A DNA stretch of 15,339 nucleotides. Origin: Planctomycetota bacterium. GTDB lineage: Bacteria > Planctomycetota > Planctomycetia > Pirellulales > Pirellulaceae. The stretch is taken from contig JAJDEH010000422.1 in NCBI GenBank assembly GCA_029259935.1, positions 1 through 15,339 of the forward strand. The letters run 5' to 3'. Under the pieces are notes generated by a model. The model ran no database searches. It saw only the letters and a program-made list of their open reading frames with translations, and had not been told where the DNA came from. Made by a program: the position numbers and the translations under genes. Positions 7,644 to 15,339 of this stretch are shown here, in pieces (the first letter of the stretch is position 1; each line of letters starts with the position of its first letter).

Positions 7644-8687
7644 TCAGAAGCCAATTCCCATCCGAAAAAGCAGGGTGTCGTCTGCTGAGATGGCCGGCGA
7701 CATGCTGTCAAACTCAAACTTTCGTCCCAGAACGCAACCGATCTCGGAGTTGATTCTGGTGCCGCTGGGCCGGAAAGTCCCCGGTGGTTGAGGATGCTTC
7801 GATTCCCATCCTAGAACTAATCGCCATTCACGGTAACTCAGGCGATCTCCCAATCCACTGGCGCGATCATAAGCCCAGGTCCCTCCTGAAATCCCGCCAC
7901 CCAGGTAACCCCAGTATTGGCGTTTCTGAGTCTCGGCCAACAGCAGGGCAATTCTCGGATTGGGCATCATCAGGTTGACCCTGAGTCCGCGCGTCGATTC
8001 CCAAATTGCGCCGGCGGCTGGCAGGACTGGCAAGTCGTCTCGCCCCGTGGCCAGCGCGCCGAACGCAAAACTCCACTGCTGATTCGGACGATAGATGACG
8101 AACCCGCCCGCTCGAACTTGCCACGCATCGCTGCCGGTGTTATCTAGGTCCGACGCGAAGGCACCGCTGGTCATGACTCGCCCCATCCACTCTTCATTGA
8201 TTGGACGCATCCAAGCCAGGCCGAACGAGAACTCGTGCAGACTGGCAGGCAGATCCAATACGGCGGGAGCAGCGATTTGTGTAAACGAATATCCACCGGT
8301 GATCAACGGCGGCGGCGGACCAAAGACGGGATAAACGGGCATTCGAATTGACAAGTCGTGGGAACCCATCGCCAACCCGTCGGCCGCGGGTTGCCACTCC
8401 GAGAAAATATCCAACTGAGGTCTTAGAAGACTCTTCAGATCCAGCGGTGGCCCATCGTTTTCGGCGTTTGCGGCGGGCAACTCGGAAGCAAAGACGTACT
8501 CTGACGGATTTCCGCCTTCGAAGTGAACGCCCTGATTGGGCGGTAGCGAATTCCAGCGCGAGGTTGCCGCCGATTCCTTGTCGAAAGCGTTTCGTGGTGA
8601 TTCAGTTTGGCCGCTTGCCACGAACGGGGAAACCGAACAACCAACAATAGCTGCGACAAGATAGCCTCCAAAATGATTGCAAGTCAT
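7644..8687 (-). CDS. Predicted outer-membrane beta-barrel protein (DUF6268-like), function unknown
   Basis: The 347-residue protein starts with a signal peptide (YLVAAIVGCSVSPFVASG, cleavage near residue 26). A low-complexity linker follows to ~90. From ~100 on, alternating hydrophobic/polar beta strands rich in Trp, Tyr, Phe and Gly run to the C-terminus, with segments such as SFAFGALATGRDDLP and YWGYLGGGISGGTWAYD. It ends in MGIGF; a terminal Phe is a classical outer-membrane insertion signal. The style matches planctomycete DUF6268-type barrel proteins; I make that match from memory. AAGGA at 8694-8698 lies six bases before the ATG, which supports this start; an ATG four bases earlier is out of frame. 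No enzymatic motif is visible. Confidence 0.75.
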   Translation of the reverse strand: MTCNHFGGYLVAAIVGCSVSPFVASGQTESPRNAFDKESAATSRWNSLPPNQGVHFEGGNPSEYVFASELPAANAENDGPPLDLKSLLRPQLDIFSEWQPAADGLAMGSHDLSIRMPVYPVFGPPPPLITGGYSFTQIAAPAVLDLPASLHEFSFGLAWMRPINEEWMGRVMTSGAFASDLDNTGSDAWQVRAGGFVIYRPNQQWSFAFGALATGRDDLPVLPAAGAIWESTRGLRVNLMMPNPRIALLLAETQKRQYWGYLGGGISGGTWAYDRASGLGDRLSYREWRLVLGWESKHPQPPGTFRPSGTRINSEIGCVLGRKFEFDSMSPAISADDTLLFRMGIGF

Positions 8688-8778
8688 GCATCGTCCTTGA
8701 TGTAATGATCAGCCCGTCGGACTATAGCAATCGCACGAGACTCGACAAGACTGCCGCACGCCAATTGCTAGCGGGAGT

Positions 8779-8811
8779 AAAAACCCGTCATTGACTTTCG
8801 GCGAAAATGAC
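8779..8811 (-). terminator. Possible intrinsic terminator of the zinc-ribbon membrane protein gene
   Basis: On the minus strand, ten bases after the stop codon at 8821-8823, GTCATT and AATGAC form a perfect 6-bp stem (8806-8811 with 8787-8792). The loop can pair further through TTTC/GAAA. Three G and then five T follow (8779-8786). The U-tract is short and slightly displaced, so this is only a candidate. Confidence 0.35.
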
Positions 8812-8820
8812 CTACCTCCG

Positions 8821-9546
8821 CTAGTGAAACGAATTCTTCACCGCCGGATCCGACATCACAACGAGCGCCCAGATGCCGAAGGGGATGCCTAGCCAAACAC
8901 AACATCCACACGGCAGCAGGGCGGTAATCGCCGCGGCCATGCAGACGCCCCGAGTCTTTAGTCTTCTCAGTTGAATCCCTCCGAACAGCATGAATGCGAA
9001 TAAGGGCAGGTTGAAAAGTCCGAACAGGATGAGGGGCACGGTTTCGTCTGGGTCTTCTCCGCTGGCGATGGCCACGATTCCCGTAAGTAAGACAAGAGCA
9101 TGCGTGCCGAACCCTAAGATGGATAGCACAATCAACGCAATGGCCGGCCCTTGCACTTTGCGAGGCGCGGGAGCCGTCATCGCCGCGCTGCCGGGTCCCG
9201 TGGCTGGATTATAGACATGACTCGGAGCCGACGGGGCACTGCCCGCCCCCATCGCGGGCGGAGCGGCGGCGTTGGGCGTGGCCGAGGGAACACTCGCGGG
9301 ACTTGGCGCGGGGGAACTCGTGCCGCCCCAGCCCTGCGCCCCCGCCGGCGAAGTGGATGGTTGACTGGTAGGAACGGAGGGCGCTGGTGCCGGGCCGGGC
9401 GTACTCCCTGGACCCGCCGGCGCGCCCGCTTGGCTTGGAACTGGCTGAATGTTTCCGCACGAAGGACATCGTGCATGCTTTCCCGCCGTGGGATCAGAGA
9501 TGCGCAGCAGTTTTTCACACTGAGCACACCGAAATTCTATGGGCAT
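8821..9546 (-). CDS. Zinc-ribbon membrane protein with Pro/Ala-rich linker
   Basis: The 241-residue protein opens with a CxxC...CxxC zinc ribbon (Cys7, Cys10, Cys27, Cys30; FRCAQC and RCPSC). A ~90-residue linker rich in Pro, Ala, Ser and Gly (~35-128) follows. Three or four membrane spans lie at ~133-160, 170-192 and 200-231. The C-terminal motif PCGCCVWLGIPFGIWALVV followed by SDPAVK is of a type that recurs in planctomycete membrane proteins with DUF4190-like cores. The ribbon should be cytoplasmic. The function is unknown; a membrane-anchored sensor or scaffold is only a guess. The linker codons are strongly GC-biased, and this creates long shadow frames on the opposite strand. A purine-rich AAGAGACGAG before the ATG may bind ribosomes. 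Confidence 0.8.
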   Translation of the reverse strand: MPIEFRCAQCEKLLRISDPTAGKHARCPSCGNIQPVPSQAGAPAGPGSTPGPAPAPSVPTSQPSTSPAGAQGWGGTSSPAPSPASVPSATPNAAAPPAMGAGSAPSAPSHVYNPATGPGSAAMTAPAPRKVQGPAIALIVLSILGFGTHALVLLTGIVAIASGEDPDETVPLILFGLFNLPLFAFMLFGGIQLRRLKTRGVCMAAAITALLPCGCCVWLGIPFGIWALVVMSDPAVKNSFH

Positions 9547-9880
9547 CGACTCGTCTCTTGAAAAGCCAATCTTGAAGGTGTTAGGCGATAAGCCAATAGT
9601 AGGCGTTGGCGAGGCAAGATGCTAGGGAGGCGAGGCCACGCCGCCGACGAAGGTAAATCATCGGTTGGAGGGAAGAATGTTTGATTCGCCGTCCGCAAAC
9701 AAATCATGCGGCCCATGACCATTCTACTTCAATCCTACCCTTCAGTTCGCCCGACGCGGCGTGGGGATGTATATTGATCCCAGTCTTATTGGATCCTGCG
9801 GGAAAGAAACTACGCAGGCAGGACAACCTGTTTCGAGAGTCCGAATTGCACCCACAAGCAGTCTAACGAGGAAACACTTC
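9547..9880. other. Divergent intergenic region with two short inverted repeats
   Basis: No supported gene is present in these 334 bp. Two perfect 6-bp inverted repeats, each with a 12-base spacer, are visible: TGTTTG/CAAACA (9678-9683/9696-9701) and CCTGCG/CGCAGG (9795-9800/9813-9818). TATATT occurs at 9770-9775. GAGGA at 9868-9872 is the ribosome-binding site of the gene at 9881. The frame of that gene stays open upstream to 9761, but the translated stretch does not look like protein. Confidence 0.5.
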
Positions 9881-12064
9881 ATGCGCGTCCTTGCCAGGTT
9901 GGCCCTTGCCGCGTTGCTGGCCGCGATCGCCTGCCACGCGGATTTGGTAAGCGCCGAACCACCTTACTTTCGAACCGTGGAAATCAACGCCGATTCCACT
10001 TTCAGCGCGTGCGCGGCGATCGACGCCAATCAAGACGGCCGGCTGGACATCGTTTGCGGCGGCTATTGGTATGAAGCGCCCACGTGGAAGAAACACGTCA
10101 CCCGCGAAGTGCCCATGATCCGCGGCCGCTACGATGATTACGCCCATCAGCCCATCGATATCAATGGCGACGGGCTGGTCGATTATGTAAGTGCTAATTA
10201 TCGCAGCCAATCGATCTATTGGTTACAGAATCCCGGGAACACCAAAGACCGTTGGAAGAAACATCTGGTCGACACGCCGGGCCCCATGGAAACCGGCCGC
10301 TTGGCCGACGTGGACGGTGATGGTCGCCTCGACTTTCTGCCCAACGGCGTGAAGTGGTCCGCCTGGTGGGAGATTCGGCGCGCAATTAATGGCGACAAGC
10401 AAAACGTCGATTGGATTCGTCACGAGCTGCCTGCCGAGGCGGCGGGGCACGGGGTCGGAATTGGCGACCTGAATGGTGACGGGCGCGGCGACGTCGTCAG
10501 CCCGCGCGGCTGGCTTGAAGCGCCGAAAAACCCACGCCAGGATCGTTGGATTTGGCACCCGGAATTTCAACTGCATCGCGACGGTTCCATTCCGATGTTG
10601 GTGCACGATGTCGATGCTGACGGCGATGGCGACGTGATCTGGGGCCGAGGCCATAGCACAGGGTTGTATTGGCTCGAGCAAACTCGTGACGCCAATGATA
10701 ATCGGCAATGGACGAAACACGCGATCGATACGAGTTGGTCGCAGGCGCACTGTCTGCTGCTGGCCGATATCGACAATGATAAGCGTTTGGACCTAGTCAC
10801 CGGCAAACGCTACATGGCTCACGACGGCAAGGATCCTGGAGCCTACGACACGCTGGGCGTGTACTGGTTTGCGTTCGACGCCGATCATAAAAGTTGGCGA
10901 CGTGGAACCATCGCCACCGGGAAAACCGGTTTTGGGTTGGACTCGAAAGTCGTCGACATCGATGGCGATGGCGACCAAGACGTCGTCGCTTGCGGTCGTA
11001 GCGGACTATATCTGTTGGAAAATATTGCCAAGCCAGCCGATGACGGAGCCCAAGAAGAATCGCCGGACTATGAAGATCATTCCAAGTTGCTTCAGGTTCG
11101 CATCGCGAAGAACGAAACTCGTGAAATTAAGACCAAACAAGATTGGGGTCTTCGTCGCCGGCACATCCTGGATGGCATGCAGCGCGCGATGGGACGGTTT
11201 CCCAGCTCGTCACGGCGCATACCGCTCGCGGTGAAAACTCTGGAAACAACCGATACAGAAAATTACACGCGACGTCGAATCACGTTTGCCAGCGAGCCAG
11301 GTGACCGCGTTCCGGCCTATCTGTTAATTCCAAAAGGTATCCGCGGAAAAGCGCCGGCAATGCTCTGCCTGCACCAGACGACCAAGATCGGCAAGGGCGA
11401 ACCGGCGGGGCTCGGCGGGCGGCCGACGCTGCATTACGCCCATGAACTGGCCAACCGGGGCTATGTTTGCATCGTGCCCGACTATCCGTCGTTCGGCGAT
11501 TACAAGTATGACTTCAATGCCGACAGCGACCACCACGAAAGCGGAACGATGAAAGCGATTTGGAACAACATCCGGGCGCTCGACGTGTTGGAAACGTTAC
11601 CCGAAGTCGACGCGGATCGCATGGGAGCAATCGGTCATTCGTTGGGCGGCCACAATGCACTGTTCACGGCTCCGTTCGACCTGCGAATCAAAGCCGTGGT
11701 GACAAGTTGTGGCTTTACGGCCTTTCATCATTACTACGGCGGCAAACTGGCGGGCTGGACCAGCGATCGCTATATGCCCAGAATTCGTGAGCGGTATGGT
11801 AACGACCCTGATCAAGTGCCTTTCGATTTTCACGAAGTGCTGGCGGCGATCGCGCCGCGCGCCGTGTTTATCAACGCACCTCAACACGACGGCAACTTCG
11901 ATCTAACGGGCGTCAAGAAAGTGATGCAGGGCGCGGGCACGGTTTATGAACTGCTGGACGCCGAAGATCGCTTGAAGGCCGAGTACCCCGACTCGGGCCA
12001 CGACTTTCCGGACGACATCCGCCATGCGGCCTATGATTGGTTGGACCGGCAGCTAAGAGGGTAG
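9881..12064 (+). CDS. Secreted fusion of seven-repeat FG-GAP/VCBS propeller and alpha/beta hydrolase
   Basis: ATG 9881 is chosen because GAGGA lies eight bases before it and because it gives a signal peptide (LARLALAALLAAIA, cleavage near VSA at 23-25). The protein has 727 residues. Seven calcium-loop repeats of DxDxDG type begin at Asp48, 93, 143, 196, 243, 296 and 359 and fit a seven-bladed beta-propeller. A linker at ~385-430 is followed by an alpha/beta hydrolase of the dienelactone-hydrolase/acetyl-xylan-esterase style. Its nucleophile is Ser587 in GHSLGG, the acid is Asp670 or Asp674 in HDGNFD, and the base is His707 in SGHDF. MLCLHQTTK carries the oxyanion-hole region. Likely action: ester cleavage on a polysaccharide or other extracellular substrate, with the propeller for binding. 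The substrate is unknown. A related exported gene follows 211 bp downstream. Confidence 0.9.
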   Translation: MRVLARLALAALLAAIACHADLVSAEPPYFRTVEINADSTFSACAAIDANQDGRLDIVCGGYWYEAPTWKKHVTREVPMIRGRYDDYAHQPIDINGDGLVDYVSANYRSQSIYWLQNPGNTKDRWKKHLVDTPGPMETGRLADVDGDGRLDFLPNGVKWSAWWEIRRAINGDKQNVDWIRHELPAEAAGHGVGIGDLNGDGRGDVVSPRGWLEAPKNPRQDRWIWHPEFQLHRDGSIPMLVHDVDADGDGDVIWGRGHSTGLYWLEQTRDANDNRQWTKHAIDTSWSQAHCLLLADIDNDKRLDLVTGKRYMAHDGKDPGAYDTLGVYWFAFDADHKSWRRGTIATGKTGFGLDSKVVDIDGDGDQDVVACGRSGLYLLENIAKPADDGAQEESPDYEDHSKLLQVRIAKNETREIKTKQDWGLRRRHILDGMQRAMGRFPSSSRRIPLAVKTLETTDTENYTRRRITFASEPGDRVPAYLLIPKGIRGKAPAMLCLHQTTKIGKGEPAGLGGRPTLHYAHELANRGYVCIVPDYPSFGDYKYDFNADSDHHESGTMKAIWNNIRALDVLETLPEVDADRMGAIGHSLGGHNALFTAPFDLRIKAVVTSCGFTAFHHYYGGKLAGWTSDRYMPRIRERYGNDPDQVPFDFHEVLAAIAPRAVFINAPQHDGNFDLTGVKKVMQGAGTVYELLDAEDRLKAEYPDSGHDFPDDIRHAAYDWLDRQLRG

Positions 12065-12204
12065 TTTAGCGTCACGTTCTTAAAAGCGGTGGCGTTCCAT
12101 CTGGCCTAAGGCTTGACGACTTTAGTTCCGGCGATCAGGTCGTCTGGGCCAAGTCTTGATCATCATGAGATCCAGGGCGGCCCGGTATGTTGAACGCAAC
12201 TGAT

Positions 12205-12210
12205 TATAAT
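12205..12210 (+). promoter_or_regulatory. Candidate -10 promoter element of the oxidoreductase gene
   Basis: TATAAT stands out in a GC-rich gap, 65 bp before the ATG at 12276. No good -35 lies 16-18 bases upstream; TTGAAC at 12190-12195 is too close. If real, it implies that this gene is transcribed separately from the hydrolase gene. Confidence 0.25.
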
Positions 12211-12275
12211 ATGCCCGTACCGCGGTCGACGCATTGCTCCACCAAGAATACAGCCAAGGTTTTGAGAGGATCTTC

Positions 12276-13415
12276 ATGAAAACGTTTTCTACCGATGTAT
12301 CACGACGTGATCTATTGAAATTGGCGAGTTTCGGTGCCGCGACGACGATGGTCCGAGGTCTACGGTTGGCCGCTGGTGCCGCGCCGGAGAAAACGTTTCG
12401 GATTGGAGCGGTTTCGGCCGCCATCGATGGCAAGCCTCAAAAACGCAACGGTCACACTTGGCACTTTGCCCAGTACCTGCATCCGGAATGCGACTTCGAC
12501 GCGCTGCAAAAACACTATCCACAGGTCGTTGATGGTTGGCGCAAGGTCTACCGCAATCCGGAAATTCACTTTCACATGCTGCCCTTTCCCGACACGCGAA
12601 TCACGCATTACTACGACACCGACCGAGAGGCCGCCGCGGCATTTGCCGCCGTTTTTCCGGGCGTGCAAGTTGCGACCAGCCTAGAGAAGATGTGTGACGA
12701 AGTGGATGCCGTCTGGATGGGCGACGCGTCTGGCAAGGGCGACGACCATTTTGATTTGGTCGCGCCGGGTCTTGCCAAGGGAAGGCCGACGTTTTGCGAC
12801 AAACCGATCGGCGGCACGGTGGCCGGCACTCGCAAGATTCTGGACTTCGCGAGCAAGCACAACGCACCGCTGATGTCCGGTAGCATCTTCAATTACGAAT
12901 GGGGCATGGAAGCGGCGTTGCGAATGCGCGATGCCGGCGAGTTTGGCGACATCGAACACGTGTCGGCCCGACTGCACAGTCGCTATCGACTCGAGGGTTG
13001 GATGATTTATGGCCAGCATCCGGTCTGGACGGTGATGACGCTGATGGGAGCGGGCGTCGATGCGGTCAGCATGTACGAATACAAAGACACCTGTCATGCC
13101 CAAATCACCTACAAGGACCGCTACCCCTGTCATGTCTGGTACGGTCAGCCATTCGAAAAATTCGAATACAACCGAACCGACGTTTATTTCAAAAAGAAAC
13201 TCTACACGTTCACACCGTCGATCGAAGGTGATTTCGCGATTGGTCACAAATACGAAATGGTTCGCATGGCCGCCGCATTCCGCGAAATGTTGCGAACGGG
13301 CAAGGAACCTAACTCGCAACAGGAAATTCTGGAGGTCACCGCCGTCGTCCACGCGGCAGCCAAGTCGCTCAAGGAACGGAGCCGCCTAGTGAAATTGGCT
13401 GAAGTCTTGGCGTGA
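12276..13415 (+). CDS. Tat-exported Gfo/Idh/MocA-family oxidoreductase
   Basis: The 379-residue protein starts at ATG 12276, five bases after AGAGGA. The N-terminus is a twin-arginine signal: SRRDLLKLASFG with Arg10-Arg11, then a hydrophobic stretch, cleavage near AGA at 33-35. A Rossmann-like domain follows (FRIGAVSAAIDG at 41-52), though it lacks the full GxGxxG. CDKPIGG holds the conserved family Lys176 of the [ED]KP motif. The C-terminal beta-sheet domain includes the likely active-site tracts YGQHPVW at 245-251 and GHKYEMVRM at 323-331. Such proteins use NAD(P) to oxidise or epimerise sugars or inositols, and many planctomycete members are exported with their cofactor bound. The substrate is unknown. 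The upstream secreted hydrolase suggests a shared carbohydrate pathway; this is inference from position only. Confidence 0.88.
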   Translation: MKTFSTDVSRRDLLKLASFGAATTMVRGLRLAAGAAPEKTFRIGAVSAAIDGKPQKRNGHTWHFAQYLHPECDFDALQKHYPQVVDGWRKVYRNPEIHFHMLPFPDTRITHYYDTDREAAAAFAAVFPGVQVATSLEKMCDEVDAVWMGDASGKGDDHFDLVAPGLAKGRPTFCDKPIGGTVAGTRKILDFASKHNAPLMSGSIFNYEWGMEAALRMRDAGEFGDIEHVSARLHSRYRLEGWMIYGQHPVWTVMTLMGAGVDAVSMYEYKDTCHAQITYKDRYPCHVWYGQPFEKFEYNRTDVYFKKKLYTFTPSIEGDFAIGHKYEMVRMAAAFREMLRTGKEPNSQQEILEVTAVVHAAAKSLKERSRLVKLAEVLA

Positions 13416-13564
13416 CGCAATTCTTGAGTCCAAGGCCGCGATGAGGCTCCTCGCTTGCCCAAGCTTTGCCGGAGGAAGACCGTCCAGCGATCAGCGGGCA
13501 GCCGCGAGACAAAAGGGCTGGGGAATAGCTTGTAAAAAGGGCTTGCGCGGGTTCTAATGCCGTC

Positions 13565-14614
13565 ATGCACGCGGCACGAAGCGGTTTCATTCTGTGGTTG
13601 ATCGTTGTTGTCGTTCTCCCGCGAACGTCGGCTCCTTCTCTAGGCTGCGAGATTCGCGTCCGCGATGCAGCTTTTCGGACCCCACGCGATGTGCATCGGC
13701 TCTGCTTCATGGGTGACTGGAGCGATCCCCAGGAGGGGAACCCGGCCGGCAAGTTTACCGAATGGCTGGCGTCCGGCGGCAAGGATCTGAACGTTGAGAT
13801 TGAGCTCGTCGACGTTGGCGATCCGAAGTTACGGTGGAGCGACTATGGAATTCCTTCCGCCCCGCCGAGTTTACCGGTCGCGGTTTTCGTGGGTCGCGGC
13901 CACGGCGGCGAAGGTTTCGTCATCGATCATTGGGACCCGGAACCTAACGAAGAAGACCTCAAGTTGCTGGAAAACTCACCCGTTCGACAGCAACTCCAAC
14001 AGCAGCTTGGGAAGAAGCTCGCCGTACTCCTCTATTCGGCGGCGTTTGACACCGACGGCCAAGACCTCGAGCAGCTTCTGCATCGAGTCGTCGAAAAGTG
14101 GTCACGCCGCAACGAGTTGGGAATCTCTTTGATTCAATTGGACCGCACCGACCCGCGAGAACGCACGCTGCTGTCGTTTGCTGGAATCGGTCAGGCGGGT
14201 CCGGCTTGGGTCGGCGTCGTTTTTGGCCGCGGAAAGCTAATGGCACCTCCGCTGGTCGGCGAAGAAATTACCGAAGGCCGGATCAATGAACTCATCAACC
14301 AACTGATTCAAGATTGTGCCTGCTCGAAGCCGCTACCAAGCATGGGAGTGGACCTGCCCTTGGCGTGGAACGACCAGCTTAGCGATGCAGTGGTCGCCCT
14401 TCCGTCACTCGTCGAGAACAGTCAAGAAACTCAGGCCGTGCTTCCCAGTTTGGCTACCACGGTTTCGACACTCAAGGATTCTCCGTCCGCGGACCTCACC
14501 AATACAAAACAGCCCGGGAATCCAACCCTGTTAACAATCGCTCTCGGCACGCTGGCCGTTAGTATTTTCGTTGTCGTCGGGATCTCGGTGGTGATGATCT
14601 GGCGAAGGCGGTGA
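13565..14614 (+). CDS. Exported, C-terminally membrane-anchored protein of unknown function
   Basis: I do not recognise a named family. The 349-residue protein has an N-terminal signal (FILWLIVVVVLP), with processing near residue 27; SLGC at 25-28 is only a poor lipobox. A C-terminal span at ~321-346 ends in WRRR, a stop-transfer anchor with a tiny cytoplasmic tail. Between them lie two alpha/beta segments: ~44-120 (LCFMGDW ... PVAVFVGRG) and ~150-248 (LAVLLYS ... AGPAWVGVVFGRG). Both have the strand-helix-strand order and a Pro-containing PAWVGVVF-type turn that recall thioredoxin folds, but there is no CxxC redox pair. A CAC at 251-253 and MGVDLPLAW at 260-268 follow. The start has no clear ribosome-binding site. 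The next gene begins 50 bp later and is also exported, so the two probably form an operon. Confidence 0.75.
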   Translation: MHAARSGFILWLIVVVVLPRTSAPSLGCEIRVRDAAFRTPRDVHRLCFMGDWSDPQEGNPAGKFTEWLASGGKDLNVEIELVDVGDPKLRWSDYGIPSAPPSLPVAVFVGRGHGGEGFVIDHWDPEPNEEDLKLLENSPVRQQLQQQLGKKLAVLLYSAAFDTDGQDLEQLLHRVVEKWSRRNELGISLIQLDRTDPRERTLLSFAGIGQAGPAWVGVVFGRGKLMAPPLVGEEITEGRINELINQLIQDCACSKPLPSMGVDLPLAWNDQLSDAVVALPSLVENSQETQAVLPSLATTVSTLKDSPSADLTNTKQPGNPTLLTIALGTLAVSIFVVVGISVVMIWRRR

Positions 14615-14664
14615 TTGCCGCACCAGCAATCCCTCAAAGTGAACCGGAAATCGGAGTGAAGGCC

Positions 14665-15339
14665 ATGTCCAAAACATTCGCATGCAATTTCATATCTTCG
14701 TCAATACAGCGGCAGTTTATGTGCTTGTTGTTCGCGCTTCTGGTCTGCGGCCCGAGCTTCGGGGCGGCACCCACTCTAACGGGTAAAGAAGCGAAAGCCG
14801 TCGCCGGGAAACTTGTCGATGCCGGCCACGTGCAACGAGGAATTTGTGTCGTGCTGGGCGATCATCAAGACTTGGCAATCGAGTTGGCAAGAGCCAGCGA
14901 AATGTTGATTCACGTTCGGACGACGGACTCTGAAAGTGCCGACCGTCTGCGGAAGAAAGCCACGGCGGCGGGATACGGCATCCAGCGTGTCGCCGTCGAG
15001 CGGGGAAGCATCGGCAAATTGCCATATTGCGACAACCTCGTGGATGTCGTCGTTACCAAGAGCGGCAAGGAGTCGGCGAGTGTCGAGCAAGTAATGCGTG
15101 TTCTGCGCCCGCTCGGGACGGCCTTTGTGGTTGGTTCCACCGAAGAAAATCAAGCCTTGCGGAAGCAGGCGAAATCGCAAGACGCCGAAACGGTTAGCAC
15201 GTGGGACGACGCGGGCGCAAGCTGGCTTCAGTTTTCGAAACCAGCGAACGCGGGGGCTGGCGACTGGTCGCACTGGGAGCACAGCCCGGACAATAATCCC
15301 GTGTCCGAGGATACGGTGATCAAGGCACCGTACATGACC
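14665..15339 (+). CDS. Secreted protein with degenerate methyltransferase-like domain leading into probable PQQ-type propeller (partial)
   Basis: The frame is open for 225 codons from ATG 14665 to the right edge. GGAG at 14653-14656 is the ribosome-binding site; a GTG three codons upstream is an alternative start. A signal peptide (CLLFALLVCGPSFG, cleavage near residue 33) is followed by a Rossmann-like domain at ~55-160. It begins with GICVVLGDHQDLAIELA, where a class I methyltransferase would have a glycine-rich GxGxG loop, continues with LPYCDNLVDVVV (motif IV position), and closes with VMRVLRPLGTAFVVG. The SAM-binding glycines are missing, so catalysis is doubtful. From ~198 the text DWSHWEHSPDNNPVSEDT is the typical opening of PQQ-like beta-propeller proteins of planctomycetes; the propeller itself would lie beyond the window. 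It is probably cotranscribed with the preceding anchored protein. Function unknown. Confidence 0.85.
   Translation, partial: MSKTFACNFISSSIQRQFMCLLFALLVCGPSFGAAPTLTGKEAKAVAGKLVDAGHVQRGICVVLGDHQDLAIELARASEMLIHVRTTDSESADRLRKKATAAGYGIQRVAVERGSIGKLPYCDNLVDVVVTKSGKESASVEQVMRVLRPLGTAFVVGSTEENQALRKQAKSQDAETVSTWDDAGASWLQFSKPANAGAGDWSHWEHSPDNNPVSEDTVIKAPYMT

Noticed and set aside
9151..9561. A long Arg/Gly-rich plus-strand frame
   Set aside because: It is the complement of the GC-rich Pro/Ala linker of the zinc-ribbon protein.
12681..13352. A 223-codon minus-strand open frame
   Set aside because: It is antisense to the Gfo/Idh/MocA gene; composition is that of a shadow frame.

Overview
The window looks like chromosomal DNA of a planctomycete, probably of the Pirellulales type. 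The grounds are a GC-rich sequence, many secreted proteins with signal peptides, a serine/threonine kinase with a DLG activation motif, a CxxC zinc-ribbon membrane protein with a proline/alanine linker, FG-GAP (VCBS) repeat proteins, a Tat-exported Gfo/Idh/MocA oxidoreductase, and a secreted protein that starts like the PQQ-type beta-propeller proteins of this phylum. This assignment is inference from gene content; there is no rRNA marker in the window.

Layout. On the minus strand from position 1437 to the left edge lies a kinase that crosses the membrane once and then begins a trypsin/HtrA-like domain before the window ends. A 441-bp divergent region separates it from plus-strand genes: a short-type alpha-glucan (glycogen) phosphorylase (1879-4071), a deoxyhypusine-synthase-like protein (4235-5197), a secreted Pro/Cys-rich repeat protein (GTG start, 5362-6036) and an exported thioredoxin-fold protein (6344-6799). 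Convergent to these, on the minus strand, are an iodotyrosine-dehalogenase-like flavoprotein (6837-7505), a predicted outer-membrane beta-barrel protein (7644-8687) and a zinc-ribbon membrane protein (8821-9546). After a 334-bp divergent gap come plus-strand genes: a secreted fusion of an FG-GAP propeller and an alpha/beta hydrolase (9881-12064), a Tat-exported Gfo/Idh/MocA protein (12276-13415), a signal-peptide and C-terminally anchored protein of unknown function (13565-14614), and the start of a secreted protein with a degenerate methyltransferase-like domain leading into a probable PQQ-like propeller (14665 to the right edge).

How they work together. Most genes are separated by 40-440 bp and look singly transcribed. 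The likeliest functional pairs are 9881-12064 with 12276-13415 (both exported, both of families common in planctomycete carbohydrate catabolism) and 13565-14614 with the partial gene at 14665 (50 bp apart, both exported). No mobile element, CRISPR array, tRNA or rRNA was seen. The most interesting points are the kinase-protease fusion, the iodotyrosine-dehalogenase signature, the altered active site of the deoxyhypusine-synthase-like protein, the propeller-hydrolase fusion and the uncharacterised two-gene unit at the right edge.
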